Source of the DNA: Seminavis robusta
Lineage: Eukaryota; Bacillariophyta; Bacillariophyceae; Naviculales; Naviculaceae
NCBI GenBank assembly: GCA_903772945.1
Contig: CAICTM010000465.1
Span: forward strand, 1 to 64,000
Reading direction: 5' to 3'
Length of the DNA stretch: 64,000 nt
The notes under the pieces are model-generated. The model did not search any database and was not told where the DNA came from. It worked only from the letters and a program-made list of their open reading frames with translations. Both the position numbers and the translations under genes were made by a program. This document shows positions 43,249-54,114 of the stretch, piece by piece; position 1 is the stretch's first letter; every line of letters starts with the position of its first letter.

Positions 43249-44212
43249 GGTTGTTATTCATGTGCTCACCAGGGACCAGGTTTAGAGAAGACAACTAACT
43301 TATCAAAGAGAAGAAGCTGATTGCTGTTGTCTCTTGATGTGTTGATGTGCATCCACAACGGTCGAAAGGAGAACAACTTGTCAAACGGTACAAAAAGATC
43401 CAACCGCGATTGGTTAGTCCCGGAACTGGTCCACACCCAAAGCAAAGATCAGATCTCAAGAAGCGGCAGCGCACCGTCGGCTTCCTCACAGCACAGTACA
43501 TACCGGTAGCCGGTAGCTAAGTTGCCCTCTCAAGCAAGCATACAAGGGGCATCCATACAGAATTAGGTCTACAAGCCTAGAGTAAATCAAAGAGGCACCC
43601 AATGGGTCAACCCTGCTTTTATGCGACTCGACTCGACTCGACTCGTTCCGTCTTTCAACTTTCTCTAGCTAGCTAGTGGGTTTTGGCCTTAGCCCAAGGG
43701 ACTGTGACCATGAGACGAGCATTGCTGGCTGGGCCCAACAAGATTCCAAGCCAAACTCATCCCTTCGTGTTCGTGACAACTAAGCAACAACAGAGCTTTG
43801 TTCTTTCGGCGCCTTTAGCTAGAGGGAGTCCAAGGAGGTACATTTTGTTTACCGATAACATAAAAAAAAACTTGTAGTTTAGAGTAGATCTATTGTGCTG
43901 TGTGCAAAAGGTACCTTAGCAACAACTAGCTGGCTTGCACCTCACTTTCCTTCCCTGAAATCGTGGTATTAATAGTCCGAAACACACGGATGTCCGGTAC
44001 GGGTAGGTGGCGTCCTCCAGCAATTTGTATCCATGACTGACTACTGTAGATCTGAGTGTCGAAATGGCGTTCTCATGGAGATGTTTTCCATCAGCACTCT
44101 GCAATGTCCAAGAAACGAAGGCAAAGTAAACCAACACATTTTTTATTCGATTCACTTCCGCATTCTACATCCCCAAAGTTCATCCATTGCATCCTAAAGC
44201 ATCCTATAGAAG
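43249..44212. other. Divergent intergenic region, no gene seen
   Basis: It separates the hydroxylase and the cysteine-rich surface protein genes. A short (GACTC)n run is at about 43625-43645, followed by CTAGCTAGCTAG near 43665. The frame at 43683-43877 lacks any domain. Confidence 0.5.
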
Positions 44213-45362
44213 ATGAAGGCTGGACTGTTGGCTGCCGTTGCCTTTGACCTTGTGGCCCGTGTGCAAACCCAAGTTGGTGGAAGCATCTGCACCTGGGCAC
44301 CCAACTACAACTGCTACCAAGGCGGTTGGCCGGAGTGTTGCAGCGAAGGATCAGGCGAATCTTGCCCAACTGCTGAGCAGCCACCATGTGAAATTACCGG
44401 AGGCTCTTACTGTACTTGGTGAGTTTTCTTGGTTCTTATGTTTGAATACATGGTGTCCGTGGTTGACGCTTTTTTTATCCTAACTAATGACAAATACTCT
44501 ACCAAATTCGCATCTCGAATGACTTCTCAAGGGCTCCCAACTATGGATGCTTTTCAGGTGGATGGCCGGCTTGTTGCGATAGTGATCCTTCAACTTGTCC
44601 CGAGACCCGTCCTGGCTGCGATGCTGTAACCGGTTCTTCCTATTGCACCAATGCCCCAGATCATGATTGCTGGAGGTGAGCGAGTTTTGGATAGGTTTGA
44701 CATCTTCTATCGTGCTCGAATGCTCAATCAATCATTTTGTCGTGTCCGTCATTTTTCTGTGGTGCATTTGGATCTGTCTCAGCGGTGGATGGCCAGAGTG
44801 TTGCTTAACTGAGGGTGAGGCATGCCCAGAAGAGCAACCTGCTTGCACCATTCTTGGAGCGAGTTATTGCACGTATGCTCCCAACTACAAATGCTGGACA
44901 GGAGGCTGGCCCCCATGCTGCTCAGTCGATGCGGCCTCTTGCCCCGAAACGGCTTCAGATTGTGATGTCGAGCTGACAGGGGCGTCCTACTGTACCAATG
45001 CACCTGATTACAGTTGCTACATTGGCGGATGGCCCGGCTGTTGCTCACAGAACGAAACTGCTTGCACGGACACAGCACCCTCCTGTGAGATTTCTGGGTC
45101 TGATTTCCAAAGTGTGCCTTTGACTCCTTCAGGCAGCTCGCCAAATACAACTGAGGACGACGCTCCAGCGGATGGTGCTACCGATGCCCCGCCGGCTCTA
45201 TCTAGTGGTGCTACCGATGCCCCGGCTCCAGCTGATGGTGCTACCGATGCTCCTGCTGACTCGCCTTCTTCTGGGGCCGTTTCCACAACGGCCAGCAATA
45301 CAATCTTGACCGCTGTGCCCATGCTCATTTCTTGGATGGTAACGTTCTCCGCTAGCTTGTGA
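44213..45362 (+). CDS. Secreted cysteine-rich five-repeat surface protein, probably GPI-anchored, 3 exons
   Basis: Exons 44213-44418, 44532-44675 and 44783-45362; introns start GTGAGT and GTGAGC, and both joins keep phase 2, giving about 309 residues. A signal peptide (MKAGLLAAVAFDLVARVQTQ) leads into five ~40-residue repeats of the pattern SYCTxAPNYxCxxGGWPxCC...C...C, six cysteines each, so likely three disulfides per unit. Splice sites fall at the same places in the repeat (TG/G and AG/C), so whole pieces of repeat were duplicated with their introns. Residues ~215-285 are an Ala/Pro/Asp/Thr stalk with GATDAPA units, likely O-glycosylated. The C-terminus (TILTAVPMLISWMVTFSASL) is a hydrophobic tail typical of GPI-anchor signals. 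I do not recognise the repeat family; adhesion or cell-wall attachment is an inference. Confidence 0.7.
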
Positions 45363-45610
45363 ACGAGGACAATCCAGTGAGTGACAGTTGTGCTGATGTG
45401 GATGAGAAACAAAAATGAAAAGAGTGGAAGTCGTTTAATGGACCGCGTTGCATTGTTTGCAGCAAGCTGCGGAGATAATATTCTTGAGATAGCGTCGTAA
45501 TGTTGTAGGATTGTGCTGTCTTAGTTGCAGCTTAGGATATCGGTACCATCGTGCGAGAAGCGTCAAGAAACTATAAACCAATACATCGTTTTGCTTGGCA
45601 GGCCAGAGGA

Positions 45611-48600
45611 TTACCAAATCTCTTCTATCAGGTCACCAAGCTCCTTGATAACTGCTGCTACTGACGCATGGCTTTCGTCAAAGTTATACAGCTGCTTTCG
45701 GATCTCAAGAGCTTCCTTGAGTGATGCCTGTGCCTTCATCAAGTTTCGTTCTTCGCGGGCAACTCTGGCTATCGTTTCATGGGTCTCGGCGACTTGTGCT
45801 GTCCCTGGAGTATACCTTAGTCGTGTCTCCAGTACAATGTCGAGAATTTTCAATGCCTCCTCTTTCCTTTCTAAGCCAACTAATGATGTAGCCATGCTAA
45901 ACATTGTTCTGGCGACTTCCATACGACTGCAAGGCATTTCGTCACTGAGCTCGTCGTGGTCGTCATCGTCATCGTCATCACAGCGGTAGGCATTAAGGCT
46001 TTGTTGAAAGAACTTCAGTGCAAGAGCATGGTTTGAAGATTTTTGGTGGATTGATCCAATCTCACGGAGAACGAATGCAAGAAACATTTTCTCTGCCACG
46101 GGCGTCGACTCATTGCTTGCTGACAACCTCCTAATGCGTTCCTGCATCGTGTCATGCGCCCTGTCGAAAAGCGATATGCATTCTTGGGGACCGCACTCCT
46201 TGCTGCAGCACAACTTGATTCCTCTTGTCGCAAAGAGTCGGGCACGATTCCATTCTTCGTCGTCTTCCTGTCCATCAGAAAGACGCATTTCCTCAAAGAG
46301 AGCAATTGCTTGATCCAAATGATGCTCAGTCAGTGAAGAATCATCCTCAAGGTGCATAAGGCACATTCCCATATGCTGATGCACGGTAGCAAGCTCCGTG
46401 CTGTCTTCGCCGTACTCTGCCTGTTTATACAACAGAGCAAATTCATAGCACTTGAGTGCCAGTTCCCACGAGGAAAGTTTTAGGTAGAGATCGCCCATTC
46501 GCTCCTGGATGTCTCCAATTTGATCCCGATGCAAGCGTGGTTTGTGACGCAGCATGCCCATCGCCATCTCGTATCCCTTCTGGGCATCAGATAGTTCACC
46601 GATCAAGACGAAGGTATCGCTCAATGAGGTTAGAGTTTTGGCGCAGAGACTGTGGTTCCCGTAGAGTTGCCGCCTGGTGCTAAGGCATCCGGTAAAGAAG
46701 TGAATGGCATCCTCATGCATTTGCACTTTCAAATGTAAGATTCCAAGGGCGTGCGATAAGGCGGCCGTAGTTTCTGTATGTTCGCCAACGGACAAGATAT
46801 ATGCATCTCGACTAGATTCCCAGAATGGAATGGCTTCATTCCAGTAGCCCATGTCACAGAGTGATGCTCCAAGTTTTAAGAAGGCACGCCCAAGCTCGCG
46901 AGATTCGGTGTTTGCGACTTCATCGTTTGCAAAGCTCCCAACCTCGACTTTCTTCTCGTCTTGCAACTCTCTGGTGGTTGATTGTTCCTTCATCAAGTCT
47001 GCCAAATAGCCGCCTAGAAGTTTCCACGTCTTCAGAACTGTCTCCTTTTGATTCCAGGGGCCAGCGCCCAGCTCCGTCTGCAATTGTGACATGTCACTGA
47101 TCAGACTTGAAGTAGCAAACTCAACACCAAAATGAAACACACGCTCGTGAAGAAAGCTTCTCGTATGGAGTATTTGAATGGCCTTCTGGTAGAGGCCGCC
47201 TCGTATCATGTGCCCAGGAAGGCTTTGGAGGGCATAGCTCAACATTGGAAACCGATCCCGTGGTGCGGTCCAACCCCAAACAACATCCTTCGTGGAATCG
47301 TCAAATGATCCGGTTGCAACTGATTCATCCATGGGGGACATGAACAACGTCCGCAAAAGATCGTCGGCGAATTCACCGTTCCAAATTCGAGCCAACTCCT
47401 TTCCTTCTAGATCCTCGAGTTCAGAAGAAGCAAAATCCTTGTGAATTGCATGTGCCAATCTGACACACCAACCGTCCGAACCTTCGACGTCGTGACGGCG
47501 TGTGTTGAGCTTAAGCTTTTGTAGAAATCCGAGGTTGATGAGGTGCAATCGTACACTTGCCGGCGAAAGCGTGGCGCCTAGCTGTCGTAGAACGCAATGA
47601 AACAGACAATCGACGACCGAGACGGGCACCTCAGGCGCATCCGACGACGAAGGATTGCAGTATGGTGTGCTCGAGGGAACAAGTGGGTCTGATTTGGCAT
47701 CTTGACTGCAAAACACAGTCCCGAAGGCCGAGAGACATATTCGGATCGGTCGAGATTGTGTCCCCACTTGATCGTCAATGCAATGCCTGAGTACTAGACC
47801 TGATGTCAAGCAAGACTCACAAGACTCATTGAGGCGCCTCTCCAAGGAGGCAACAGTCTTTGCGATGAAAGACATCCTTTCCTCGAGCCCTTGGCTACGA
47901 CATTTGTTTTCCACAAGCCTCCTTACCGGTGACAATAATATCGGCTTCAAATGACCCAACATGCGGATGGCTCTTCTGGCGTCTTCAACACATGCTGATT
48001 GCTCATCAAACACGGTCATGGCACTCAGCATTTGGATGGCTTCCACAGGACTCAGAGCTTCCAATTCAACAGTGTCAGCGGGGGCAACCAACGTGGGATT
48101 CCTTGACGTGACCAACAAAGAGAATTCTTGTCTGGACGGAAATGATGGGCCCTGAAACCGTTGATTGGGACAGAACCTGAACCATCGAAGAGTTTCATTG
48201 TCAACGTTATCTAGAATCAACAAGACACGCTTCTTGCAAAGAAATGCTTCAACCAGATCAAAACAATGAGCCTTGAATCCGTCCTCTACAAGGTCACTGG
48301 TGCGGTTTGGATGGCTTTCATCCAGGGAAGGTATCATTTCTGGAAATTCTGGCCAGCCGTTGTCTTCTGCTGTGCTGCCGCAGCCACTGTTTCTTCCTGT
48401 AGCCTGAATCTGATTCAAGAGTTCTCCGAGCATGTATTTGTATCTAGCGTAACTGAGATGCTGCCGTTTTGTAGCAGCACCATATTGATGCTTTGGGAAC
48501 GATAGCCACACCACTCCATCCTTGTAGTGCTTGCGAATGTCTTGTCTATGTGCTATGAGAGCTGCAATGGTTGTCGCCCCATTTCCTCCAAGGCCCTCTT

Positions 48601-49978
48601 TTCCCTCTTGAGCTTTGTAGTTGCTGCAAAGACCACCGGGAACAATTGCCACGAGGTGCTCTTTTGCTTGACCACCCCATTCTATGTGATGACCTTGACC
48701 ATGACTTGACGGATTTTTGGAATGGTGATAGTCGTCCAGAAACGTCGACAGCGTATCCAGGCTGGAAATGGAATCGTCACTCTTCTTTCTTTCTGCAGCA
48801 ACCTGGCCTTCGGTACTGGGCAGTAAGCGTCTCACGACTCGAGACTGGACTTGTTGCCTTGGCAATATCGATGATGTCCCAGAGAGAGCATCTTGGGCAC
48901 CGTTCGGAATTGGTGTCATTCCTTCTTCAGAGTACAGCGTCGACGAGTAGTCAGAAATGGCAGTGGATGAGCACCGACCGCTGTGGTCAACCATCTCGTC
49001 CTTGTTCTTTTCGTGGAAGCTTTGAAAGGTTTGTCGCGTCGAGAGCGCCTGGTACCAATCCCGCAACGAAGCGTCCATGGTCATTTTCTGAAGCTGACTC
49101 GGATGCACAGGGCACCACTGATCCATGGATATCAAGACTTCATAGCATGTTTCCCTGAACATGGCTTCTGTCATCTTGTTAGGTTCAAATAGTTCATTCT
49201 GAACTTGATCCTCGTATAGGAAGGCCAGTGTTTCCAGCTCATGAATGTGTCCGGTTGCTTGCCACGCCGATTGTAGATTGGTGGATATGATGCTCCCAGA
49301 TTGATTGTTGTCCGCCATCATCAAATCATCAAGCCGTAACTTCAAAGTAGTCAGTGGTGACTCTTCTTCAGCACCACTGCAAACTGTAAAAAGCAGTTGA
49401 GCGGCTTCATGTTTGAGCATTTCGTGGAGTGTTGCGTGCACGGTCTCGCTGCGATCTGTCCAAGTCTCTGATAGTTCTTCTTCCCTGCTGCTGCTGCTAG
49501 AAGACGGAGTGTATCGACGGAGGAACAATGCCAACAAATTGCAGAGGAATGATGCATGGCATAGACGACTGAGCGGGTACGTTCGCAGCATTGCATGGTT
49601 CTCCTGAAAGGTTGTGTTTCGTAGCATTGGAAGGATGATCTTTGTAAAGAGCTCGTCGGCTCTGGATTGATATCGAAGAATAGTTGTCAAGAGCGCAACA
49701 GTCTGTCCCATTTCTGTGTTTGCGTTCTTGTCTTTGTCATGATGAAACGTACTTAGCAACTCGAACTCCTCTGAAAAGTCCGAGTATAGTCCCGTGGCAG
49801 TCTGTATTCCTTCGAACAACCTCCTCCTTGCCAAGTGGAAGAGCTCCTTGCGGAAACCATAGGATGCAGCATGAACACTCTTCTTCTTGGTCGTCACCAC
49901 TGTCAAATCCAACGTGGTGGGTACTGCACCGCGGCGTCCCTCAGACTGTCTTGGCTGATCTTTCATTCCGTCGCCCAT
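45611..49978 (-). CDS. STAND (NB-ARC-like) TPR protein, P-loop lysine missing
   Basis: A 1,455-residue single-exon protein. Residues ~30-350 are helical and unrecognised. Around residue 440-470 EHLVAIVPGGLCS is followed by GLGGNGATTIAALIA, which has the form of the STAND P-loop (GxGGxGKTT) with alanine at the lysine position, codon GCG. Walker B-like VLLILDNVD lies near residue 585 and SLLVTSRNPTLV (compare LVTSR/TTR sensor 1) follows. A winged-helix-like region follows, then from ~1020 a set of tetratricopeptide repeats (LGRAFLKLGASLCDMGYWNE, ALSHALGILHLKVQMHEDAI, KTLTSLSDTFVLIGELSDAQ and more). Such proteins sense ligands through the repeats and change conformation on nucleotide binding. 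Loss of the lysine predicts weak or absent ATP hydrolysis. An acidic DDDDDDDHDE run occurs near residue 1335. Confidence 0.75.
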   Translation of the reverse strand: MGDGMKDQPRQSEGRRGAVPTTLDLTVVTTKKKSVHAASYGFRKELFHLARRRLFEGIQTATGLYSDFSEEFELLSTFHHDKDKNANTEMGQTVALLTTILRYQSRADELFTKIILPMLRNTTFQENHAMLRTYPLSRLCHASFLCNLLALFLRRYTPSSSSSSREEELSETWTDRSETVHATLHEMLKHEAAQLLFTVCSGAEEESPLTTLKLRLDDLMMADNNQSGSIISTNLQSAWQATGHIHELETLAFLYEDQVQNELFEPNKMTEAMFRETCYEVLISMDQWCPVHPSQLQKMTMDASLRDWYQALSTRQTFQSFHEKNKDEMVDHSGRCSSTAISDYSSTLYSEEGMTPIPNGAQDALSGTSSILPRQQVQSRVVRRLLPSTEGQVAAERKKSDDSISSLDTLSTFLDDYHHSKNPSSHGQGHHIEWGGQAKEHLVAIVPGGLCSNYKAQEGKEGLGGNGATTIAALIAHRQDIRKHYKDGVVWLSFPKHQYGAATKRQHLSYARYKYMLGELLNQIQATGRNSGCGSTAEDNGWPEFPEMIPSLDESHPNRTSDLVEDGFKAHCFDLVEAFLCKKRVLLILDNVDNETLRWFRFCPNQRFQGPSFPSRQEFSLLVTSRNPTLVAPADTVELEALSPVEAIQMLSAMTVFDEQSACVEDARRAIRMLGHLKPILLSPVRRLVENKCRSQGLEERMSFIAKTVASLERRLNESCESCLTSGLVLRHCIDDQVGTQSRPIRICLSAFGTVFCSQDAKSDPLVPSSTPYCNPSSSDAPEVPVSVVDCLFHCVLRQLGATLSPASVRLHLINLGFLQKLKLNTRRHDVEGSDGWCVRLAHAIHKDFASSELEDLEGKELARIWNGEFADDLLRTLFMSPMDESVATGSFDDSTKDVVWGWTAPRDRFPMLSYALQSLPGHMIRGGLYQKAIQILHTRSFLHERVFHFGVEFATSSLISDMSQLQTELGAGPWNQKETVLKTWKLLGGYLADLMKEQSTTRELQDEKKVEVGSFANDEVANTESRELGRAFLKLGASLCDMGYWNEAIPFWESSRDAYILSVGEHTETTAALSHALGILHLKVQMHEDAIHFFTGCLSTRRQLYGNHSLCAKTLTSLSDTFVLIGELSDAQKGYEMAMGMLRHKPRLHRDQIGDIQERMGDLYLKLSSWELALKCYEFALLYKQAEYGEDSTELATVHQHMGMCLMHLEDDSSLTEHHLDQAIALFEEMRLSDGQEDDEEWNRARLFATRGIKLCCSKECGPQECISLFDRAHDTMQERIRRLSASNESTPVAEKMFLAFVLREIGSIHQKSSNHALALKFFQQSLNAYRCDDDDDDDHDELSDEMPCSRMEVARTMFSMATSLVGLERKEEALKILDIVLETRLRYTPGTAQVAETHETIARVAREERNLMKAQASLKEALEIRKQLYNFDESHASVAAVIKELGDLIEEIW

Positions 49979-50356
49979 TGTCGCAAGGTGTTTATTCGTC
50001 TTTTGCCTTTGATTGTTGACATGTTCGACCTCAAAAGGGAATTTGCATACGGCATGATGACGGAATAGGCTTTGTTGACTGGGTTCAAATTACAAATATT
50101 CTACATCCCAATAGTAAAATCGTCCAGGCTCCGACGAAAAGTGGTTGTCTCAGCGCGAAATGTCATTGCTCGTTCATTTCGAAGGAGACGTGGGAGTGCT
50201 TCAAAGGGCAACTGTGGGACTTTTTTTTAATCATGGCGCCAACTCCAAGAAGCGCACCCAAGGCGAAGCTTGGTTTCTGTTTCGTCTCATATTTTCCTTG
50301 GTCCCAACAGCTATCCCAAGAAGACACGGACGCAGATGCTTCCACAATGACAAAAG
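49979..50356. other. Divergent promoter region
   Basis: 378 bp between the starts of the STAND/TPR gene (minus) and the ER beta-propeller gene (plus). No distinctive elements beyond a T-run at 50221-50228. Confidence 0.5.
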
Positions 50357-51903
50357 ATGTTGTCTCTGCTGCTACCCTTCTTCTTGCTGCTCACCAGCAC
50401 AAGAACGACCACTTGCACTCGTACCGGTATCAATGATGACAATGATGTGATTCAATGGCGAGGCAACATTGCTCACACCGCCCATTTTAACGTCACTCTG
50501 CTTCCTGGCCAACCCCGTCAATTGTATCGCCATCACGGTCTCAACAAGGGCGTTCATTCGGCTGCCAAATCCAGTCCAGTGGTCTTGGCCGACGGGGAAA
50601 CCTTCTTGCAGGCTGGTGACACTGGTATCCTGTATCGCATCGAGATTGCTACTGGCCAACCCCTGTGGGCGGCAGCACAATTGGGGTTTTCTAGCTTTGG
50701 CTACCATTCCACGCCCTGTGCCATTTATCGAGATGATGACGATAATACACCAGATTTGGCCATTATCGGGAGTTATGATGGAGTTCTCTCCGCCTTTGAT
50801 TTGGAGACGGGCCATCGAGTATGGGAAACCTCGGTCGGAGAGCATATAGGTATGAACACAAAACAAAACAAGACAAAACAGGAGAGTCGCTACTATGCCC
50901 GGCGACTGACACTTTGGTTGTGCTCTATTATCCAGGTGCTAGCCCCACATGTACTAGTTCCTTTATCTACATTGCGGTAGAATTCAGCACCCCTCGTGCC
51001 GCCGGTGGTGTCTGCAAGGTCCAAGTCGACACGGGAGACAAAATTTGGTGTAGCTATACTATGGGCAGTCATTCGCATTGCACAGCCGGTGTGGACTATC
51101 AGCACAATGTGGTGGTGGCCGGCTCCAACGACAATTATCTGCATGTCTTTCGAGAAACCGATGGAGTCACATTGGCCAAATACAATACCAGTGGGGCCAT
51201 CAAGGGACCCATACTCATGCATCACGGATTTGCCATTTTTGGAAGTTGGAGTGGAAACATCTTTGCCATTGACATTAGTCATTTGGCCTCCAAGGTACCC
51301 ACCACAGCCACGGCCGATACCATTCAAATCGAACGAGGACCAGGACTCTACAAATGGCCACCCATAGAATCTGACAAAAAGTTCATGTCAGGAGTTGCAT
51401 TAGACCCCACCACCAATCTGCTGTATACGGGAGGACATGATTACAAGATCCGATGCATCGATTTCCACACTGGCAAGGTCCGGTGGGAATACCAGACCAA
51501 CAGCTACATTCTGTCATCACCTATTGTACTCAACAATGCCATTCTCTCCGGGTCATCCGATGGATACGTCTATGCCCTTGACAAGGCCACTGGGAAGGCA
51601 CTCTGGAGCTACATTTTAGGACGAACGGGAAGGATTACAGCATCGGTCGATGTGTCCCACGATGGCAAGTACATTCTATATGCCTCGGACTCGTACGGAT
51701 TTACCGCTAAAAACCAATGCAAAGGAAAACCAGGTTCACTGCATGTCCTAGAAATTCGGGAAACGGATGCAAGTGGCTCCATGCACGAAGAGGTTGCCGT
51801 CGACGACAATAAGGAAGAAGTCAGCGATGAAGACAATGACAACGACAAAAAGGTGGACAGCGCCAAAGCAAAGTCCGACGAAGGGTTAAAAGATGAACTA
51901 TAG
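50357..51903 (+). CDS. ER-lumenal quinoprotein-like beta-propeller with KDEL, 2 exons
   Basis: Exons 50357-50849 and 50936-51903 join across an 86-nt intron (GTATGA to TCCAG), phase 1, giving about 486 residues. The N-terminus MLSLLLPFFLLLTSTRTTTC is a signal peptide. The body is a PQQ-like beta-propeller: repeats such as LAIIGSYDGVLSAFDLETGH, VVVAGSNDNYLHVFRETDG, LLYTGGHDYKIRCIDFHTGK and ILSGSSDGYVYALDKATGKA each end in a W/Y-containing strand (VWETSVG, RWEYQ, LWSYI). The C-terminus after an acidic tail is GLKDEL followed by the stop, a perfect ER-retrieval signal. Together these place it in the ER lumen. PQQ-dehydrogenase catalytic residues are not evident, so it may be a binding or folding factor. 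No known human or yeast equivalent comes to mind. Confidence 0.8.
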
Positions 51904-52548
51904 GACAGCGGAATATCTGGATGGTCTTTGGTGCATGACAATGCAATTTTTGATCTGTGGTGCTGCAAGGAATCACATTTGCTGGCTAAAGTGATCGGAT
52001 GCTTGCAACGGCAAAGGGTAACATAGATCAAAACCACGAGATTGACATCAAAAACAATTCTTTACAGCTCCCTAAGGATGTAGATCGAAGCCACCCTGAG
52101 GACCCTCGACTCTTATGCCAGAGCCTTAGATATCACCAAGCCTCTGTTTTAAAAGGCAGCTCTCGCCGATAGTAGAATAGCTAGATCTGGCTAGCCAAAA
52201 AGCGCCGGTAGTCAGCCCACCAACTGCCTCATCAGCACCGCTCACCTTGTACTCGTGCAGGCAGGTGGGCCTCTTGTATCGCCGTTGTAGGGGCGGTGTA
52301 CTGTACGTGGATGTTGGTTTGATTTTGGCTGAAATTTGGTCTCCTGAAGGTATACACAGTTGAGAGGCTTGAAGAGCCCGATCCTGTTACAGGGAGTTTC
52401 AGGAAGGAATAACATGTGTTTCCCTAAGAAGTAACTCAGTAATTTACATTGTAGAGTTTAGGACTAGTTTACGTCCTTTGAAGTGTTTCCTTAAAAAAAT
52501 GCTCCAAAAACTGCCAGAATTTGTCACCAGAGTATAGCCAGTTGCTTT
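51904..52548. other. Convergent intergenic region, no gene seen
   Basis: 3' regions of the beta-propeller gene and the minus-strand ankyrin gene. No domains or notable repeats. Confidence 0.5.
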
Positions 52549-54114
52549 TCATCCTCGCCGAATCACAAAGAAACGTCCAGAACCAGGGCAGCCAATCTCA
52601 TGAAGGTACTTCATCATTTCTAGATCGCCACCTATTGCAGCTCTGTCACATGTGATTTCATCCCACGGACAACCATTTTCATGTGCATATTTCAGGCATT
52701 TCAAATGGCCATTTTTTGCAGCCTCACTGCATGTGTTTCCATCCCATGGACATCCATTTTCATGGGCATATTTGAGGCAATCTAAATGGCCATTGTACGC
52801 AGCCCACGTGCATGTGAGCTCAGTCCATGGACATCCATTTTCATGGGCGTACTTGAGGCAATCCAAGTGACCATTTTTAGTAGCATGGATGCAGGTGTGT
52901 CGATCCAATGGACAATCGTTTTCATGTGCATATTTCAGGCATTTCAAATGGCCATTTCTAGCAGCTTCACTGCATGTGTTTCCATCCCATGGACAACCGT
53001 TTTCATGCGCATATTTCAGAATTTTCAAATGACCATTTTCAGCCGCAGCTTCACATGTATCACCATCCCATGGACAACCGTTTTCATGGGCGTACTTGAG
53101 GCAATCCAAGTGACCATTTTTAGCAGCCTTGGTGCAGGTGTGTCGATCCCACGGACAATTGTTTTCATGTGCATATTTCAGGCATTTCAAATGGCCATTT
53201 TCAGCAGCAGCTGCACATGTATCATCATTCCAAGGACAACCGTTTTCATCAGCATATTTGAGGCACTCCAAGTGGCCATTCTCGGCAGCCCTGTGACATG
53301 TGTTTCTATTCCAAGGACAGCCATGATTGAAAGCAAACTTGAGGCATTCCAAATGACCATTTTCAGCAGCCTTGTGACATGTGTTTTCATCCCAAGGACA
53401 GTCATGATTGAAAGCAAATTTTAGGACTTGCAAGTGACCATTCTCGGCCGCATCACTGCATGTGACTTCGTCCCAATCGAATCCCTTGTCGTGGGCCCAT
53501 TGAAAAGCTTGAATACAACCTGCTCTGGCAGCCGCAGCACAAACCATGACACCATCAATCTGGCTGCCAGACCCAGTACTACGGTGCCTGTACCAATCCT
53601 CTGCTCGAGAAAGACTAGAAAAGACTGCTTCGAGGAGAGTATCCGTGCTTGATATTGAGACGTCTTCAAATTCATCGGTGTCCACATGGTATTCACTTTT
53701 CTTTGGAGGATTCTCCACAGCTCCACAATAAGCCAAATAGAGATCTTTCATTTTATGGCTGACTGGAGCCACAAAGGCAAAATGTCCCATGCCCAAAAAC
53801 GGGAAGATCTGGTTGGTCCACAAATCCTCGTGCCGCAAGCAGGAGTCATCCTCGGCAAGCCTGACATTGGTAGTTGCCTGTTGGACAACTGAATTCACCT
53901 GTTTTTGTAAGGCCAATGCAATCTCAAGCTCCTGTGTTGCATCCGTTTTGCTTCCACCTGTGCCGCTGATGAATTGGAGTTGCTGAAGGAGAGAGGACAT
54001 GGCTTGGGATGCATCTTGACTATAAACCTTGATAGATTGCTTTGCTCGCTTTTGTGGATCGGGTGATACTGAGGCGCATTTTGATAAGGCTCTCTTGCCA
54101 ATGTCTTCCTCCAT
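52549..54114 (-). CDS. Ankyrin-type repeat protein, 12 near-identical 27-residue repeats
   Basis: 521 residues, single exon, ATG at 54114. The N-terminus is basic and Ser/Gln-rich and carries DLWTNQIFPFLGMGHFAFVAPVS, the same head as the ankyrin protein at 28526. From about residue 190 there are 12 tandem repeats of AAENGHLKCLKYAHENGCPWDxxTC; several adjacent units differ by only a few residues, suggesting recent unit duplication or gene conversion. These are the giant-virus-like ankyrin variants also common in diatoms. No catalytic domain is fused. The protein is probably a scaffold that binds partner proteins; the shared head (F-box-like helices) might connect to a ubiquitin ligase, which is an inference. 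Confidence 0.75.
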   Translation of the reverse strand: MEEDIGKRALSKCASVSPDPQKRAKQSIKVYSQDASQAMSSLLQQLQFISGTGGSKTDATQELEIALALQKQVNSVVQQATTNVRLAEDDSCLRHEDLWTNQIFPFLGMGHFAFVAPVSHKMKDLYLAYCGAVENPPKKSEYHVDTDEFEDVSISSTDTLLEAVFSSLSRAEDWYRHRSTGSGSQIDGVMVCAAAARAGCIQAFQWAHDKGFDWDEVTCSDAAENGHLQVLKFAFNHDCPWDENTCHKAAENGHLECLKFAFNHGCPWNRNTCHRAAENGHLECLKYADENGCPWNDDTCAAAAENGHLKCLKYAHENNCPWDRHTCTKAAKNGHLDCLKYAHENGCPWDGDTCEAAAENGHLKILKYAHENGCPWDGNTCSEAARNGHLKCLKYAHENDCPLDRHTCIHATKNGHLDCLKYAHENGCPWTELTCTWAAYNGHLDCLKYAHENGCPWDGNTCSEAAKNGHLKCLKYAHENGCPWDEITCDRAAIGGDLEMMKYLHEIGCPGSGRFFVIRRG

